Under the pieces are notes generated by a model. That model was not told the origin of the DNA, ran no database searches, and was given only the letters and a program-made list of their open reading frames with translations. This document shows positions 16,741-25,040 of a stretch of 64,000 nucleotides of DNA, one piece after another. The stretch lies in NCBI RefSeq assembly GCF_000968175.1, contig NZ_FO704551.1, positions 2,542,001-2,606,000 of the forward strand, read 5' to 3'. The translations under genes were made by a program, and so were the position numbers. How positions within the stretch are numbered: the first letter of the stretch is position 1; each line of letters starts with the position of its first letter. This DNA is from Xenorhabdus poinarii G6 (GTDB lineage: Bacteria > Pseudomonadota > Gammaproteobacteria > Enterobacterales > Enterobacteriaceae).

Positions 16741-17784
16741 ATGGAAACCCAACCGACTTTTACCCTTGCGACCCTGCGCCAGCAGCTTGCGGCGTATCTG
16801 GATACCGTTGTTGACCATGGATACAGCAAACGCACACAGGAAGCCTACCGGGAGCGGCTGCGCCCGTTCGTGGACTGGTGCGAACGGCGTGACGTCCGCC
16901 ATGCGCCACAGGTCTCACTGGCGTTGCTGGAGAGCTGGCAGCGTTACCTGCGCAGTTACCGCAAGGCCGACGGGCAGTATTACACCAACGGCGGCCTGAT
17001 AAGCCGCCTGAGTGCGTTGCGGGGCTGGTTCCGCTGGCTGCTGAAACGCCATCATATCCTGTATAACCCGGCGGAGCTGCTGGCCATGCCGAAAGAAGAA
17101 AAGCGCCTGCCCGCACAGGTGTTAAGTGAGACCGAAACCGAATCGGTGCTGATGAGCATTGATATCCAGACCCCGCTGGGGTTGCGTAACCGTGCCCTGC
17201 TGGAAGTGTTCTGGAGTACGGGTATCCGCCGTAATGAACTGATTAACCTGAGGCTGGGTGATATTGACAGCGGACGGGGCGTTATCGTGGTGCGGCAGGG
17301 AAAAGGCAACAAAGACCGGGTCGTCCCCATCGGTGAGCGGGCGCTGTCATGGGTAAACCGTTATCTGGCCGACGTCCGCCCCCGGCTGGCGTGGAAATAT
17401 GACAGCGGTTATCTGTTTATCACCATCAAAGGCCAACCACTGGCACGCAGCACAGTGACGCTGATGGCCGGGAAAGCCATCCGGGAACAGGCCAGACTGA
17501 ACAAGCCGGGGGCGTGCCACCTGTTCCGCCATTCGATGGCCACGCAGATGCTGGAGAACGGGGCGGATACCCGGTATATCCAGGCGATACTGGGGCATGA
17601 AAAGCTGGAAACGACGCAAATCTACACGCGGGTTGCCATCGGACACTTAAAGGCGGTGCATCACCAGACCCACCCGGCCGAGCGTGACAGCAGGGCGGAC
17701 AGCGACACCGAGCCGCCGGAGAGCGGTTCAGGGCACAGTGTGGCGGAAAGCCCGGCACCGGACAACCCACAGCGGCGGGGCTGA
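16741..17784 (+). CDS. XerC/D-like tyrosine recombinase
   Basis: Phage-integrase family recombinase, 347 aa. The N-terminal SAM-like DNA-binding domain covers about residues 8-95 (YSKRTQEAYRERLRPFVDWC). The catalytic domain shows the first Arg in STGIRRNELINL, the Lys-containing VVRQGKGNKDRVVPIGERAL, HLFRHSMATQMLENG for HxxR, and LGHEKLETTQIYTRV with His and the nucleophile Tyr. All key residues are present. A GC-rich, repetitive tail (about residues 315-347) may be an extension into foreign sequence. GC content is well above its neighbours. It abuts the truncated autotransporter, so this element probably caused the break. Confidence 0.88.
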   Translation: METQPTFTLATLRQQLAAYLDTVVDHGYSKRTQEAYRERLRPFVDWCERRDVRHAPQVSLALLESWQRYLRSYRKADGQYYTNGGLISRLSALRGWFRWLLKRHHILYNPAELLAMPKEEKRLPAQVLSETETESVLMSIDIQTPLGLRNRALLEVFWSTGIRRNELINLRLGDIDSGRGVIVVRQGKGNKDRVVPIGERALSWVNRYLADVRPRLAWKYDSGYLFITIKGQPLARSTVTLMAGKAIREQARLNKPGACHLFRHSMATQMLENGADTRYIQAILGHEKLETTQIYTRVAIGHLKAVHHQTHPAERDSRADSDTEPPESGSGHSVAESPAPDNPQRRG

Positions 17785-18236
17785 CAATCCGCCCGTCCCC
17801 GTTGAGTTCGCTGGGTGCGGTGCGGGGGCAGACCGTGGCCGGACTGCCCGTCAGCCCCGGCCAAAAACCCGCGTTCTTCTTTAGCGGCCTTGCCACGTCA
17901 GGCCAACAACCCTGAAGGCAGGTCGGCCTGACGGCCTCCGTTAATTTACCTCCCCCGCCCCGCACCCGCAGAACGGCCGCCCGTCGTCCGGTAAACCGGA
18001 CGCCATTCGCCCGTTGCCGAAAGGGAAATACCTCATAAAATCAGGCTGTTGAGCCAACGTGCGCGAGCACAGGTGCTATACTGCACCACAGCAAACGGGC
18101 ACAATAGCCTGAAAGTACACATCGGGGATCGGGCAAAAAAATCTTTACCCCAACGGGTAAAACAGGCTCTTTAACAGGCTGTTATTAAAGAAAAAATCTC
18201 GCCTAAAAAGTATGGTCGTGTCGGGGTAATCCCTAA
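17785..18236. other. GC-rich non-coding tail of the recombinase element
   Basis: No credible gene. It contains inverted repeats CGTCAGGCC (17896-17904)/GGCCTGACG (17925-17933) and CCGGT-AA-ACCGG. These could be recombination or structural sites of the recombinase element (inference). The switch to AT-rich sequence near 18110-18190 marks a likely boundary. Confidence 0.4.
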
Positions 18237-18567
18237 GATCCGATAGGGCTGGCGGGGGGCGTGAACCCGTATGGGTATGTGCATAATCCGCTGGGGCTGG
18301 GTAAGATCAGATTGTTGTTCAGGTGTAAATGGTAAAATTTCTTCTCCTGGAAATATGCAAAAACAGGTCGAACGAGGACAAGCTCCTAGAGATATTATTC
18401 GAGTCGACAAGGGGCATATTCCTGGGCAAGAGCCGCATGTTCACTATAAAGATGGAACTTCATCCAATCAAAGTGGCGGAATTCATGACGCACATAAAGG
18501 AATGCCGAATCCGAGTAAAAAAGCTAGGAATTGGCTTCGAGATCACGGCTGGACACCACCTGAGTAA
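18237..18567 (+). pseudogene. Rhs core tail joined to a type-24 polymorphic toxin domain, frameshifted
   Basis: The 5' end encodes the hallmark end of an Rhs core (DPIGLAGGVNPYGYVHNPLG). The frame is then lost around 18290 and a second frame gives the toxin (CCSGVNGKISSPGNMQKQVE ... HVHYKDGTSSNQSGGIHDAH ... PSKKARNWLRDHGW). The conserved His/Asp-rich HVHYKDGTSSNQSG motif is that of the polymorphic toxin type 24 group. The Rhs barrel and N-terminus are absent, so this is an orphan rhs-CT cassette tail. The immunity gene starts 12 nt after the stop. Confidence 0.75.
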
Positions 18568-18579
18568 TTGAAGGTATTT

Positions 18580-18795
18580 ATGAAAATCTACGGTTATGAA
18601 TCTGATGATAGCGATTTAGTATCGCTTAGTGAGGTTACACTTCAGCTATCGTTAAAAGAACTTAATGATTTTATCGAGTTTCTAAACAATACAGCAAAAT
18701 TAATGGAGGCTCATGGCGACAAGTTCGGACATGAGCATCTGAATGATTTTTATAAGAAAGATAGCAAGCCAGACATAATTATTATCGGTCAATAA
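18580..18795 (+). CDS. Immunity protein (Imm32-like) for the type-24 toxin
   Basis: A 71-aa acidic protein starting MKIYGYESDDSDLVSLSEVT. AAGG lies 7 nt before the ATG; a TTG at 18568 is less likely. The pattern MKIYGY, then EVTL.LS..EL..FI.FLN..A..ME and H.H..DFY and a final DIII is that of the Imm32 group (recalled, moderate certainty). It would bind the neighbouring toxin in the cytoplasm. It has kept its full length while the toxin gene has decayed, which is usual for immunity genes. Confidence 0.72.
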   Translation: MKIYGYESDDSDLVSLSEVTLQLSLKELNDFIEFLNNTAKLMEAHGDKFGHEHLNDFYKKDSKPDIIIIGQ

Positions 18796-18802
18796 GTCAA
18801 AA

Positions 18803-18833
18803 GTCGGAAAGATCTCTGCGATCCTTCCGGCCT
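18803..18833 (+). terminator. Hairpin after the immunity gene
   Basis: CGGAAAGATC ... GATCCTTCCG stem-loop followed by GCCTGTCC. It could also serve the SymE gene arriving on the other strand. Confidence 0.55.
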
Positions 18834-18845
18834 GTCCATTCCCCG

Positions 18846-19106
18846 CTACACCCCAATCTCCGCCTGAATCACCAGCCGTCCGCGTTCAGCGGTGACCGTG
18901 ACCGGGTGGTTGGTTAAAAATCCCAGTTCCTCCAGCCAGCGGCCCTTGAGGGTGATGGCCGGGGCAGGGTTGGGCCTGCCACATTGCGGCACGTATCCCA
19001 CGGTGTAATAACGCTCTGTTTTTGCCGCTTTCTTTACAGCGGTGCCTGCTTTAGCGTGAGTTTTCGTTCCACTGAGCATCAGACCCCATATCCTGCTGAG
19101 TTTCAT
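18846..19106 (-). CDS. symE: SymE family type I toxin
   Basis: SymE is an SOS-induced toxin with an AbrB-like fold, normally repressed by an antisense RNA (SymR). The C-terminal half carries the signature: RYYTVGYVP, then PAITLKGRWLEELGFLTNHP and VTVTAERGRLVIQAE. Length is 86 aa. The start is uncertain because ATGs in two frames overlap near 19110. SymE genes often sit beside Rhs loci, as here. An antisense RNA may be encoded over the 5' end but cannot be shown. Confidence 0.85.
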   Translation of the reverse strand: MKLSRIWGLMLSGTKTHAKAGTAVKKAAKTERYYTVGYVPQCGRPNPAPAITLKGRWLEELGFLTNHPVTVTAERGRLVIQAEIGV

Positions 19107-19193
19107 TCATCATTTTCTGCTCCCGGGTGATACTCTGGCAACGATCGGGTTGCACAGGCTAATGAGCTTCCTTGCTCACCACACGGATCCCCT

Positions 19194-19505
19194 TTATTTA
19201 TTAGTATAATTAATGAGTTGCATCAGACCTGGCAGTTCTTTTTCAATTGATTGCCGGCATAATATGGCGACGGCCATATTACCTTTGTCCACAACCCGAA
19301 TAAGACCTGCTTCACGCAATACTCTAAAGTGATGCGAACGTGTCGCGCGTGTGACAGTCAGTCCAAAGGTTGAACAATGTCGTTCGGCTCCTGGCTTGTC
19401 AGCCAGCAATGCACGCACAATTGTTAGCCTCACTGGGTCGGCAAGAGCTTTGAAAACCTTAACCATATCAAAGGCAACTGCCTCTTCGGCGACCTTTTCT
19501 TCCAT
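19194..19505 (-). CDS. ArsR-family winged-helix repressor
   Basis: A 103-aa regulator with the ArsR fold: VFKALADPVRLTIVRALLAD, recognition helix region TVTRATRSHHFRVLREAGLI and a wing around IRVVDKGNMAVAILC. One Cys (AERHCSTFG) precedes the recognition helix but the classic CxC metal site is not present, so the signal may not be a metal. It is divergent from the AfsA-HAD-P450-MFS operon with a 200-bp gap, which makes it the probable local regulator (inference). Confidence 0.88.
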   Translation of the reverse strand: MEEKVAEEAVAFDMVKVFKALADPVRLTIVRALLADKPGAERHCSTFGLTVTRATRSHHFRVLREAGLIRVVDKGNMAVAILCRQSIEKELPGLMQLINYTNK

Positions 19506-19707
19506 TCTTTCTCCTGATTTACTGATTTTTTTTAAAGATTCTTGACAAAAATCTAGGAATCCTGAATTTTAATAGATGTTCGATAGATATCGAATGTATG
19601 TATTCAGTGATACGTTTGATTTTATGCGAACAATTGATGGTAATCTTACTACGAGTGAGTAAGATTACCCTAATCCGGAGGTTAGTGATTGATTTAATGG
19701 GGATAAC

Positions 19708-20210
19708 ATGTCTTTTATCGAAGATGTTGAATCAGAATTCATAATCAGGACCGGCTCATATAATTATCAGAACACCATACCAAAATCCTGTGTTCATCGT
19801 GCGGCGGTAGGGGAAGTATTTTTAACAGACATCAGAAAGATCCACGATAATAAATACATAACCGCAGGTTATTTACCAAAGTCGCATATTTACTTTAACG
19901 ATTTTCCGTACCGGAAATCGAGCGAACGAGTGTACGACGCCATTTTATTGCTGGAAATTTGCCGACAAACATCAATTTACGTGACGCATAATTTCTTCGC
20001 CGTCCCATAACGCAGAGTTTCGATCTGGTGATTAGTCGCTACAACGTGAATTTCACGCGCTTTTGTGAATTCCATAAGCCGGTTTATTGTCATGCGCGGC
20101 TGGGTGAAATTTATCTCACCGGTGACAAAAAAAGCACCGTTATTCCCATGACGATCACTCAGGACGAGAAACAGGTCTCAGAGGCTGAACTTACCATAAC
20201 GTTTAAGTAA
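19708..20210 (+). pseudogene. AfsA-type hotdog enzyme (A-factor biosynthesis family), one frameshift
   Basis: AfsA-family enzymes condense a beta-ketoacyl-ACP with dihydroxyacetone phosphate in gamma-butyrolactone signal synthesis. The first frame (to 20010) has SCVHRAAVGEVFLTDIRKIH, then AGYLPKSHIYFND and DAILLLEICRQTSIYVTH, the standard hotdog motifs. At a C3 run (20004-20006), adding one C continues as PITQSFDLVISRYNVNF and ends in a beta-rich tail at 20210. The restored protein of about 167 aa has one hotdog domain, shorter than the two-repeat Streptomyces AfsA. The lesion may be an artefact. First gene of the operon. Confidence 0.75.
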
Positions 20211-20213
20211 AAA

Positions 20214-20870
20214 ATGATGAAAATAATATGGTTTGATTTTGGTGGTGTACTGTCGCCGTCTATTCCGGATCTTTTTACCTCTTATTATCTGAAGACCGGT
20301 ATCCCTCCAGCAGTACTCCAGCGGGCAATGAAAGAAGTTGCCGACGATTTGAATATGGGTGTGCTGACACCGATTGAAAAAGCGATTATTACCGAGCGCG
20401 AATGGGGCGGGGGCATTCGCCATAAACTTAATCAATCCATCCCGGAACTGAATCTCTCAAGGGCCAGGCTCGAGCAGTTTGACGAACAGTGGTTCGACGG
20501 TATTCTGCCTAACCAGTTGATGATTGATTTGTTCCGCAAGGTAAAAGCCGCCGGGCTAAAGGTGGGGATCCTCACTAATAACGTGGTGGAATGGGAAGAC
20601 CACTGGAAGCGGGTGATTGGCATCAGCGAAGAGGCCGATGTCATCGTCGATTCCTGCAAAGTGGGTTGTCGTAAACCGGAGGCGGAGATCTTCGCCATCG
20701 CCACCGAGCGCGCTGGTGTGCGTCCGCACGAGAATCTGTTGATCGATGATGTTCTGGAGAACTGCATGGCCGCCGAACAGAACGGCTGGAATAGCGTGCA
20801 TTTCAAAGACAACTCCAGCGCAGTGGCAGAGGTTACCGCCGTGCTGCTACGACAGGAGATCTTCCTGTGA
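20214..20870 (+). CDS. HAD-superfamily phosphatase (YihX-like)
   Basis: A 218-aa HAD hydrolase. Motif I is IIWFDFGGVLS with the nucleophile Asp. Motif II is GILTNNVVEW, motif III the Lys in CRKPEAEIF and motif IV LLIDDVLENC. A helical cap lies between motifs I and II, as in YihX and related sugar phosphatases. It starts 3 nt after the AfsA stop and overlaps the P450 gene by 4 nt. In the AfsA pathway a phosphorylated butenolide must be dephosphorylated, and this enzyme would suit that step (inference). Confidence 0.85.
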   Translation: MMKIIWFDFGGVLSPSIPDLFTSYYLKTGIPPAVLQRAMKEVADDLNMGVLTPIEKAIITEREWGGGIRHKLNQSIPELNLSRARLEQFDEQWFDGILPNQLMIDLFRKVKAAGLKVGILTNNVVEWEDHWKRVIGISEEADVIVDSCKVGCRKPEAEIFAIATERAGVRPHENLLIDDVLENCMAAEQNGWNSVHFKDNSSAVAEVTAVLLRQEIFL

Positions 20871-22093
20871 ATACCACCGCTTTTGCGTGGCCATCCGTTG
20901 CCACCATTCCGAATTACAACTGCACGCCGGGCTATGAAGTGCTGGAGCCCGCAAGCTACCAGCGGGCAGGCAAAATCAAATTGCTGAGCGGCCATGAGGC
21001 TTGGCACGTGATCAACTATCACGACGTTAAAAAAGTGCTGACCAGCAATACCTGCCTGCGCGGGCCGTCGAACGAACCGAACGGGCCCAGCATTTTACCG
21101 ACGCTGACGCCGAAAGATTTACTGCTGAACCTCGACTTTCCGCACCACGCGCGGATGAAGCGCTTCGCGGCGAAAGACTACAGCGCCAGCGGCCTGGCGT
21201 GGCTTGCGCCACACATGGTGGACGCGATAGAAACGCTGATGCAGGCCGCCTGCAGGGGAGACTCGTTCGACTTGTATCAGGACGTGCTCGACCCGTTGGT
21301 GGCGCAGATTAACTGCCTGTTGCTCGGCATTCCTCTGGTAGAGAAAGAGTACTTCCGCGTACTCAGCGTGACGGTGCAAAAAGCCAACCCTCAGAAGGTG
21401 GAAGATCTCATTGAGAAGTTTACCGCGCTCTATCAGTACCTGTTTGAGCACGTTACCGGCGAACGGCAACACGCGGACGATGGGCTGATTGCCCGCTTCG
21501 TCGCGATGCGTGAAAGCGCCACGCCGCCGCTAAACGATGAAGAAATTACCGCCATTCTGCTCGGCTCGCTGCTGGGCGGTGATCAGAATACCCTGACGGT
21601 GATGACCAAGATTTTCTACGCGCTGTTGTGTACTGAAACGCTGTGGCAACAGGTGGTGGATTTCCCGGAAACCACGGAGCAGGTATCGGATGAACTGATT
21701 CGTCTGACCAACCTCGGCACCGCCTCGGCGTTTCCACGCATCTGTAGCGAAGCCATCGAGCTTTCCGGCGTCACTATCCCGGCCGGGGCAACGATTTTCC
21801 CGGACGTGTTTCTCGCTAACCGCGACCCGTCGGTGTACGCCTCACCCTTAACGATTGACCCGTTCCGCAACGGCCCACGCCATCTGCAATTTGGCTATGG
21901 TATGCATCACTGCATGGGGCAGGAACTGGCAAAACTGGAAATCTATACGGCAATAAAAACAATAGCCCGACTTGCCCCTGGTTTACGGTTATCAGACCAC
22001 GTATTACCGGAAAACTTTATCTGGAATGAAGGAATTATTCTCAGGAGACCTGCACAGCTCCCGGTTTGTATTATCCGAAATAAGGTTAAATAA
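20867..22093 (+). CDS. Cytochrome P450
   Basis: Soluble bacterial P450, 408 aa. The heme ligand motif is FGYGMHHCMGQELAKLEI near residue 345. The K-helix ExxR is in ELIRLTNL and a PRICSEAIEL segment follows. The I-helix (LLGSLLGGDQNTLTVM) lacks the usual AGxxT and has GGDQNT, so proton delivery or substrate handling may differ. It overlaps the HAD gene by 4 nt and the transporter by 1 nt. GC content is clearly higher than in the surrounding sequence, suggesting transfer. It probably oxidises the acyl chain or ring of the pathway product (inference). Confidence 0.93.
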   Translation: MNTTAFAWPSVATIPNYNCTPGYEVLEPASYQRAGKIKLLSGHEAWHVINYHDVKKVLTSNTCLRGPSNEPNGPSILPTLTPKDLLLNLDFPHHARMKRFAAKDYSASGLAWLAPHMVDAIETLMQAACRGDSFDLYQDVLDPLVAQINCLLLGIPLVEKEYFRVLSVTVQKANPQKVEDLIEKFTALYQYLFEHVTGERQHADDGLIARFVAMRESATPPLNDEEITAILLGSLLGGDQNTLTVMTKIFYALLCTETLWQQVVDFPETTEQVSDELIRLTNLGTASAFPRICSEAIELSGVTIPAGATIFPDVFLANRDPSVYASPLTIDPFRNGPRHLQFGYGMHHCMGQELAKLEIYTAIKTIARLAPGLRLSDHVLPENFIWNEGIILRRPAQLPVCIIRNKVK

Positions 22094-23595
22094 TGGAAAC
22101 ACAAGTTGTTGAAGCAAAGTCATCGCAAACCATGATCCTGCTCTGCATTCTGATTGCAGTGTTCGTGGTACCGACGTCTATTTCCGGGACGGCGATTGCC
22201 CTCCCGGCGATAAGCGCCGATCTCCACTCGCAAACCGCTTCGTTGCAGTGGGTGGTCAACGCCTTTAACCTGACCTTCGCCAGCTTTACCCTGGCCTGGG
22301 GAGGTCTTGCTGACGTGTTTGGCAGTAAGCGCTCATTTATTGCCGGTGCCGGGCTCTATTTCCTTGCCTCCGTGCTTTCATGGAGCGCCGGGAATATCTA
22401 TGTGTTGGACGCGGCGCGTGCGCTGGCGGGCATCGGCGGTGCGGCGATTTTCTCCTGCGGTAGCGCTATCCTCATTCAAACCTTCAGCGGCACCCAGCGC
22501 ACCCGTGCGTTTGCGCTGTTTGGCACCATAGCTGGGCTGGGTATCACCTTTGGTCCCACCATCTCCGGCTGGCTGCTGAACGTGGCAGGCTGGCGCGACA
22601 TCTTCGTCGTCCACGCCATTGCGCTGTTCGTGGTTCTGATCCTGGCCGTCACCATTCCGGCGGCGGTGAAGAAGGCAGAGAAGCCGTCGCTCGATATCGC
22701 CGGGATCCTGCTCTTTATCGTCTCGCTGTTCCTGCTGATGACTGGCATCACCCAGGGCGCTGAACTTGGCTGGAGCGATAACATCACCCTGAGTCTGCTG
22801 GGCTCCGGGCTGGTACTGCTGCTGTTTTTCGTAGCGATAGAGAAGCGTTCGCCGAATCCGATGGTTAATTTTGCGCTGCTCGGTAATCACTATTTCCTGT
22901 CGATGCTCCTTATCCCAGTTGTCGCAAGCTTCTGCTTCGTGACGCTGCTGACCTGGTTCCCGACCTGGCTTATTGCCATGAAAAGCCTCTCGCCGCTCGA
23001 ATCCGGGCTGGTGATGCTGGCGCTGACCTTGCCGGTACTGGTACTGCCGATTGTCGCGGGCAAGCTGGTGACGCGCGGTGTATCTGCCAATTTACTGCTG
23101 GTGATTAGCCTGGTGTTGTTCGTCGGTGGCCTGCTGTTGCTGTGGATCTTCAACCAAGGCAGCATGTCGATGTGGCAAATTCTGCTGAGCCTGTTTTTGG
23201 TGGGCGGGGGGATGGGGCTGTCGGCAGGTCTGGTTGATGGTATAGCGCTGAGTGTGGTGTCTGTTCATGAAGTGGGACGTGCTGCCGGTATACTCAATAC
23301 CTTCCGTCTGGGGAGTGAGGCTATCGCGGTTGCCATCTATGGTTCCTTGATGTCGACCGGTATTTTTCACTCATTGGTCTCCAGGCCTGTACCTGAGGGG
23401 ATTACATCTAAACAGTATCTGGCGGATGTTGTTTCGGGGAATGCGTTTTCCTCAGCAAGCGCAGAGCAGACTGACTGGCTTGAAAGTGTGTATACCCAGG
23501 CGTTCAGTAATACTCTGCTGGTAATGCTGATTATTTCATTAGTGATATCGCTTTCTGCTGTGCTGATGATTCGTTCTAAAAAGGGGCATGGATAA
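22093..23595 (+). CDS. MFS drug/metabolite exporter (DHA2-like, 14 TM)
   Basis: A 500-aa membrane protein with about 14 hydrophobic segments. DHA2 signatures: TAIALPAISADLHSQTASLQ and WVVNAFNLTFASFTL in TM1-2, GGLADVFGSKRSF loop motif A, and AGLGITFGPTISGWLL motif C in TM5 of antiporters. The start codon shares a base with the P450 stop (TAATG), so it is co-translated. As the last gene of the AfsA-HAD-P450 operon it most likely exports the product. Confidence 0.92.
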   Translation: METQVVEAKSSQTMILLCILIAVFVVPTSISGTAIALPAISADLHSQTASLQWVVNAFNLTFASFTLAWGGLADVFGSKRSFIAGAGLYFLASVLSWSAGNIYVLDAARALAGIGGAAIFSCGSAILIQTFSGTQRTRAFALFGTIAGLGITFGPTISGWLLNVAGWRDIFVVHAIALFVVLILAVTIPAAVKKAEKPSLDIAGILLFIVSLFLLMTGITQGAELGWSDNITLSLLGSGLVLLLFFVAIEKRSPNPMVNFALLGNHYFLSMLLIPVVASFCFVTLLTWFPTWLIAMKSLSPLESGLVMLALTLPVLVLPIVAGKLVTRGVSANLLLVISLVLFVGGLLLLWIFNQGSMSMWQILLSLFLVGGGMGLSAGLVDGIALSVVSVHEVGRAAGILNTFRLGSEAIAVAIYGSLMSTGIFHSLVSRPVPEGITSKQYLADVVSGNAFSSASAEQTDWLESVYTQAFSNTLLVMLIISLVISLSAVLMIRSKKGHG

Positions 23596-23610
23596 ATAGA
23601 ACAACACTTA

Positions 23611-23642
23611 CCCTGGCAGCCTGAAGATTCTGGCTGTCAGGG
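23611..23642 (+). terminator. Hairpin after the MFS gene
   Basis: Eleven-bp stem CCCTGGCAGCC/GGCTGTCAGGG with one mismatch, 15 nt after the stop. No clear U tract follows, so it may need help or be bidirectional. Confidence 0.5.
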
Positions 23643-23995
23643 AGCAGAAAAATTACGGATACAAAATACTCTGTGCATCGTGAAGTGCTTCGCGGGCGTT
23701 GTCCTGTTTTCCCGGTATTCACCATTACTCTTGTGATTCCGAGCTGGAACCCTGATTCAGTGTGCCACTACATCTGACGGAAACGTAGCAGGTGTGATGA
23801 AGTTGTTTAAGCGCTGTGACTGGCAGGCAGAGCCTGAGGATGATACCTCCCTGCCCCACCAGTTTACGCTGATGGCCAGGCAGGAAGTGTAAGGGAAGGA
23901 TAATTAATGACGGATCTGCGGTTGGTCGCCTTCGGACAGACTTTCTATATAAACGTAAGGTCGCTCTCGGTGCCGCCTGACGTTGATAAAGGCGG
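23643..23995. other. Non-coding or decayed stretch
   Basis: No complete gene. A short frame around 23790-23892 (MKLFKRCDWQAEPEDD ... TLMARQEV, stop) looks like a small plasmid-type protein remnant just before a ParB-like fragment. This is not firm. Confidence 0.3.
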
Positions 23996-24778
23996 TTGCA
24001 TATCCCAACGCAAGACAGCAACACCGCCAGTGCCACCCGCCCCTCAGAACCGGAAAAAAAGGACGTCGATAGCGTATCGGAAAAGTTGATCACGGCAATG
24101 TCTTGCGAGCGCACATTGGCTGTACAGGCCGCATTGGCAGAACAGCCTACGGTCGCTGTCGCCCTGTTAACGTGGTCATGCTGCCTGAAAATTTTTGGTA
24201 ACGGTTGGTCAAAAAGTGCCGATTGCTTCAAGGCCAGTCTGACCACACAGCAGGGCGCCTTGATCGGCAATGCCCCGTCTGGCAAACAGGGAAAAGCCTA
24301 CCTGTTTCTGATGCAGGAAAAAGCCCGGATAGCAGCCAAATTGCCGGAAAACTGGTCGGCAGATTACGACTTGTTGCTGGCGTGGTCTGTCGAACAGGTC
24401 AATGCCCTGTTGGGTTTCTGTACGGTTTTCGGCATTGACGGTGTTCAGGAACGCCAGTATGGCAAAACGAGTAACAGCAAGCTCGACAGGCTGGAAAGTG
24501 TATTGAACTTTGATCTGCGTGACTGGTGGCAACCCACGGCAGAGGGGTATTTCAGCCGGATCAAGAAGGAACAGATTGCCGATGCACTGACAGAGGCCGG
24601 ATTTACGCCACAGGCGCAATCTGCACTCAAGATGAAAAAAGGGGATGCAGCGGCGATGGCGGAGGCAGAAATTGGCAAAACTCGTTGGGTGCCAGCATGG
24701 ATGAAAGCAGAGGGTGACACCGTCGCCACATCGGCGGCTGAAAGTGATGATCCCGCTGACGATAAAGTCGCTGCGTGA
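23996..24778 (+). pseudogene. C-terminal part of a large plasmid/ICE ParB-like protein
   Basis: About 260 residues matching the C-terminal region of the large ParB/RepB/Spo0J-family proteins found on plasmids and ICEs (YubM type): LITAMSCERTLAVQAALAEQ, then LDRLESVLNFDLRDWWQPTA and YFSRIKKEQIADALTEAG with the basic KMKKGDAAAMAE end. The ParB nuclease-like N-terminus and HTH are missing; stop codons fill the frame just upstream of the nominal TTG start. The remaining frame ends normally. Related to partition or DNA processing on the lost element. Confidence 0.7.
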
Positions 24779-24788
24779 CGGACAGGAG

Positions 24789-24810
24789 ACTGCCGCCGCA
24801 AGGCGGCAGA
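24789..24810 (+). terminator. Strong hairpin after the ParB-like fragment
   Basis: CTGCCGCC-GCAA-GGCGGCAG, an 8-bp GC stem with a GCAA loop. It has no U tract, so it may be a transcript-end or attenuator structure. Confidence 0.4.
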
Positions 24811-24981
24811 AATGACGCTCGCGTTTGTCACGCTGGGCGAACTGGCAACCTAGTACAGACGACAGGAACGGCGGGGCATTGTTGATGATGACCTGATAGA
24901 TCAGATCCAGGCATGGCGTCGGCGTTTTTGCTGGCGCAATACGGTACTTTTTTCAAATATTCCGTTTTGGATGATAAAAGA

Positions 24982-25030
24982 TAGTCCCAATATGGGATAA
25001 ATAACTTGATTTAGTCCCATTATGGGACTA
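24982..25030 (+). promoter_or_regulatory. Two palindromic operators upstream of higBA
   Basis: TAGTCCCAATATGGGAT (24982-24998) and TAGTCCCATTATGGGACTA (25012-25030) are two near-identical palindromes 13 nt apart, ending 10 nt before the higB start. The arrangement is typical of autoregulation by an XRE-type antitoxin such as HigA, whose gene follows. Confidence 0.75.
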
Positions 25031-25040
25031 GTATGATTGT

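Noticed and set aside
17785..18190. Considered as an integron attC array after the tyrosine recombinase
   Set aside because: Inverted repeats are present, but there are no repeated cassettes or attC-like core sites, and the recombinase lacks the extra integron-integrase segment.
22378..22890. 170-codon minus-strand frame inside the MFS gene
   Set aside because: Shadow of a GC-rich membrane protein gene. Its Gln/Arg-rich composition is typical of antisense frames.
23725..24285. 186-codon minus-strand frame over the ParB-like fragment
   Set aside because: The plus-strand reading matches ParB-type C-termini. The minus reading has no recognisable motif.
24981..25030. Considered as a CRISPR-like or iteron repeat
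   Set aside because: Only two palindromes, directly before a toxin-antitoxin operon, so autoregulatory operators explain them. No CRISPR array was found anywhere in the window.
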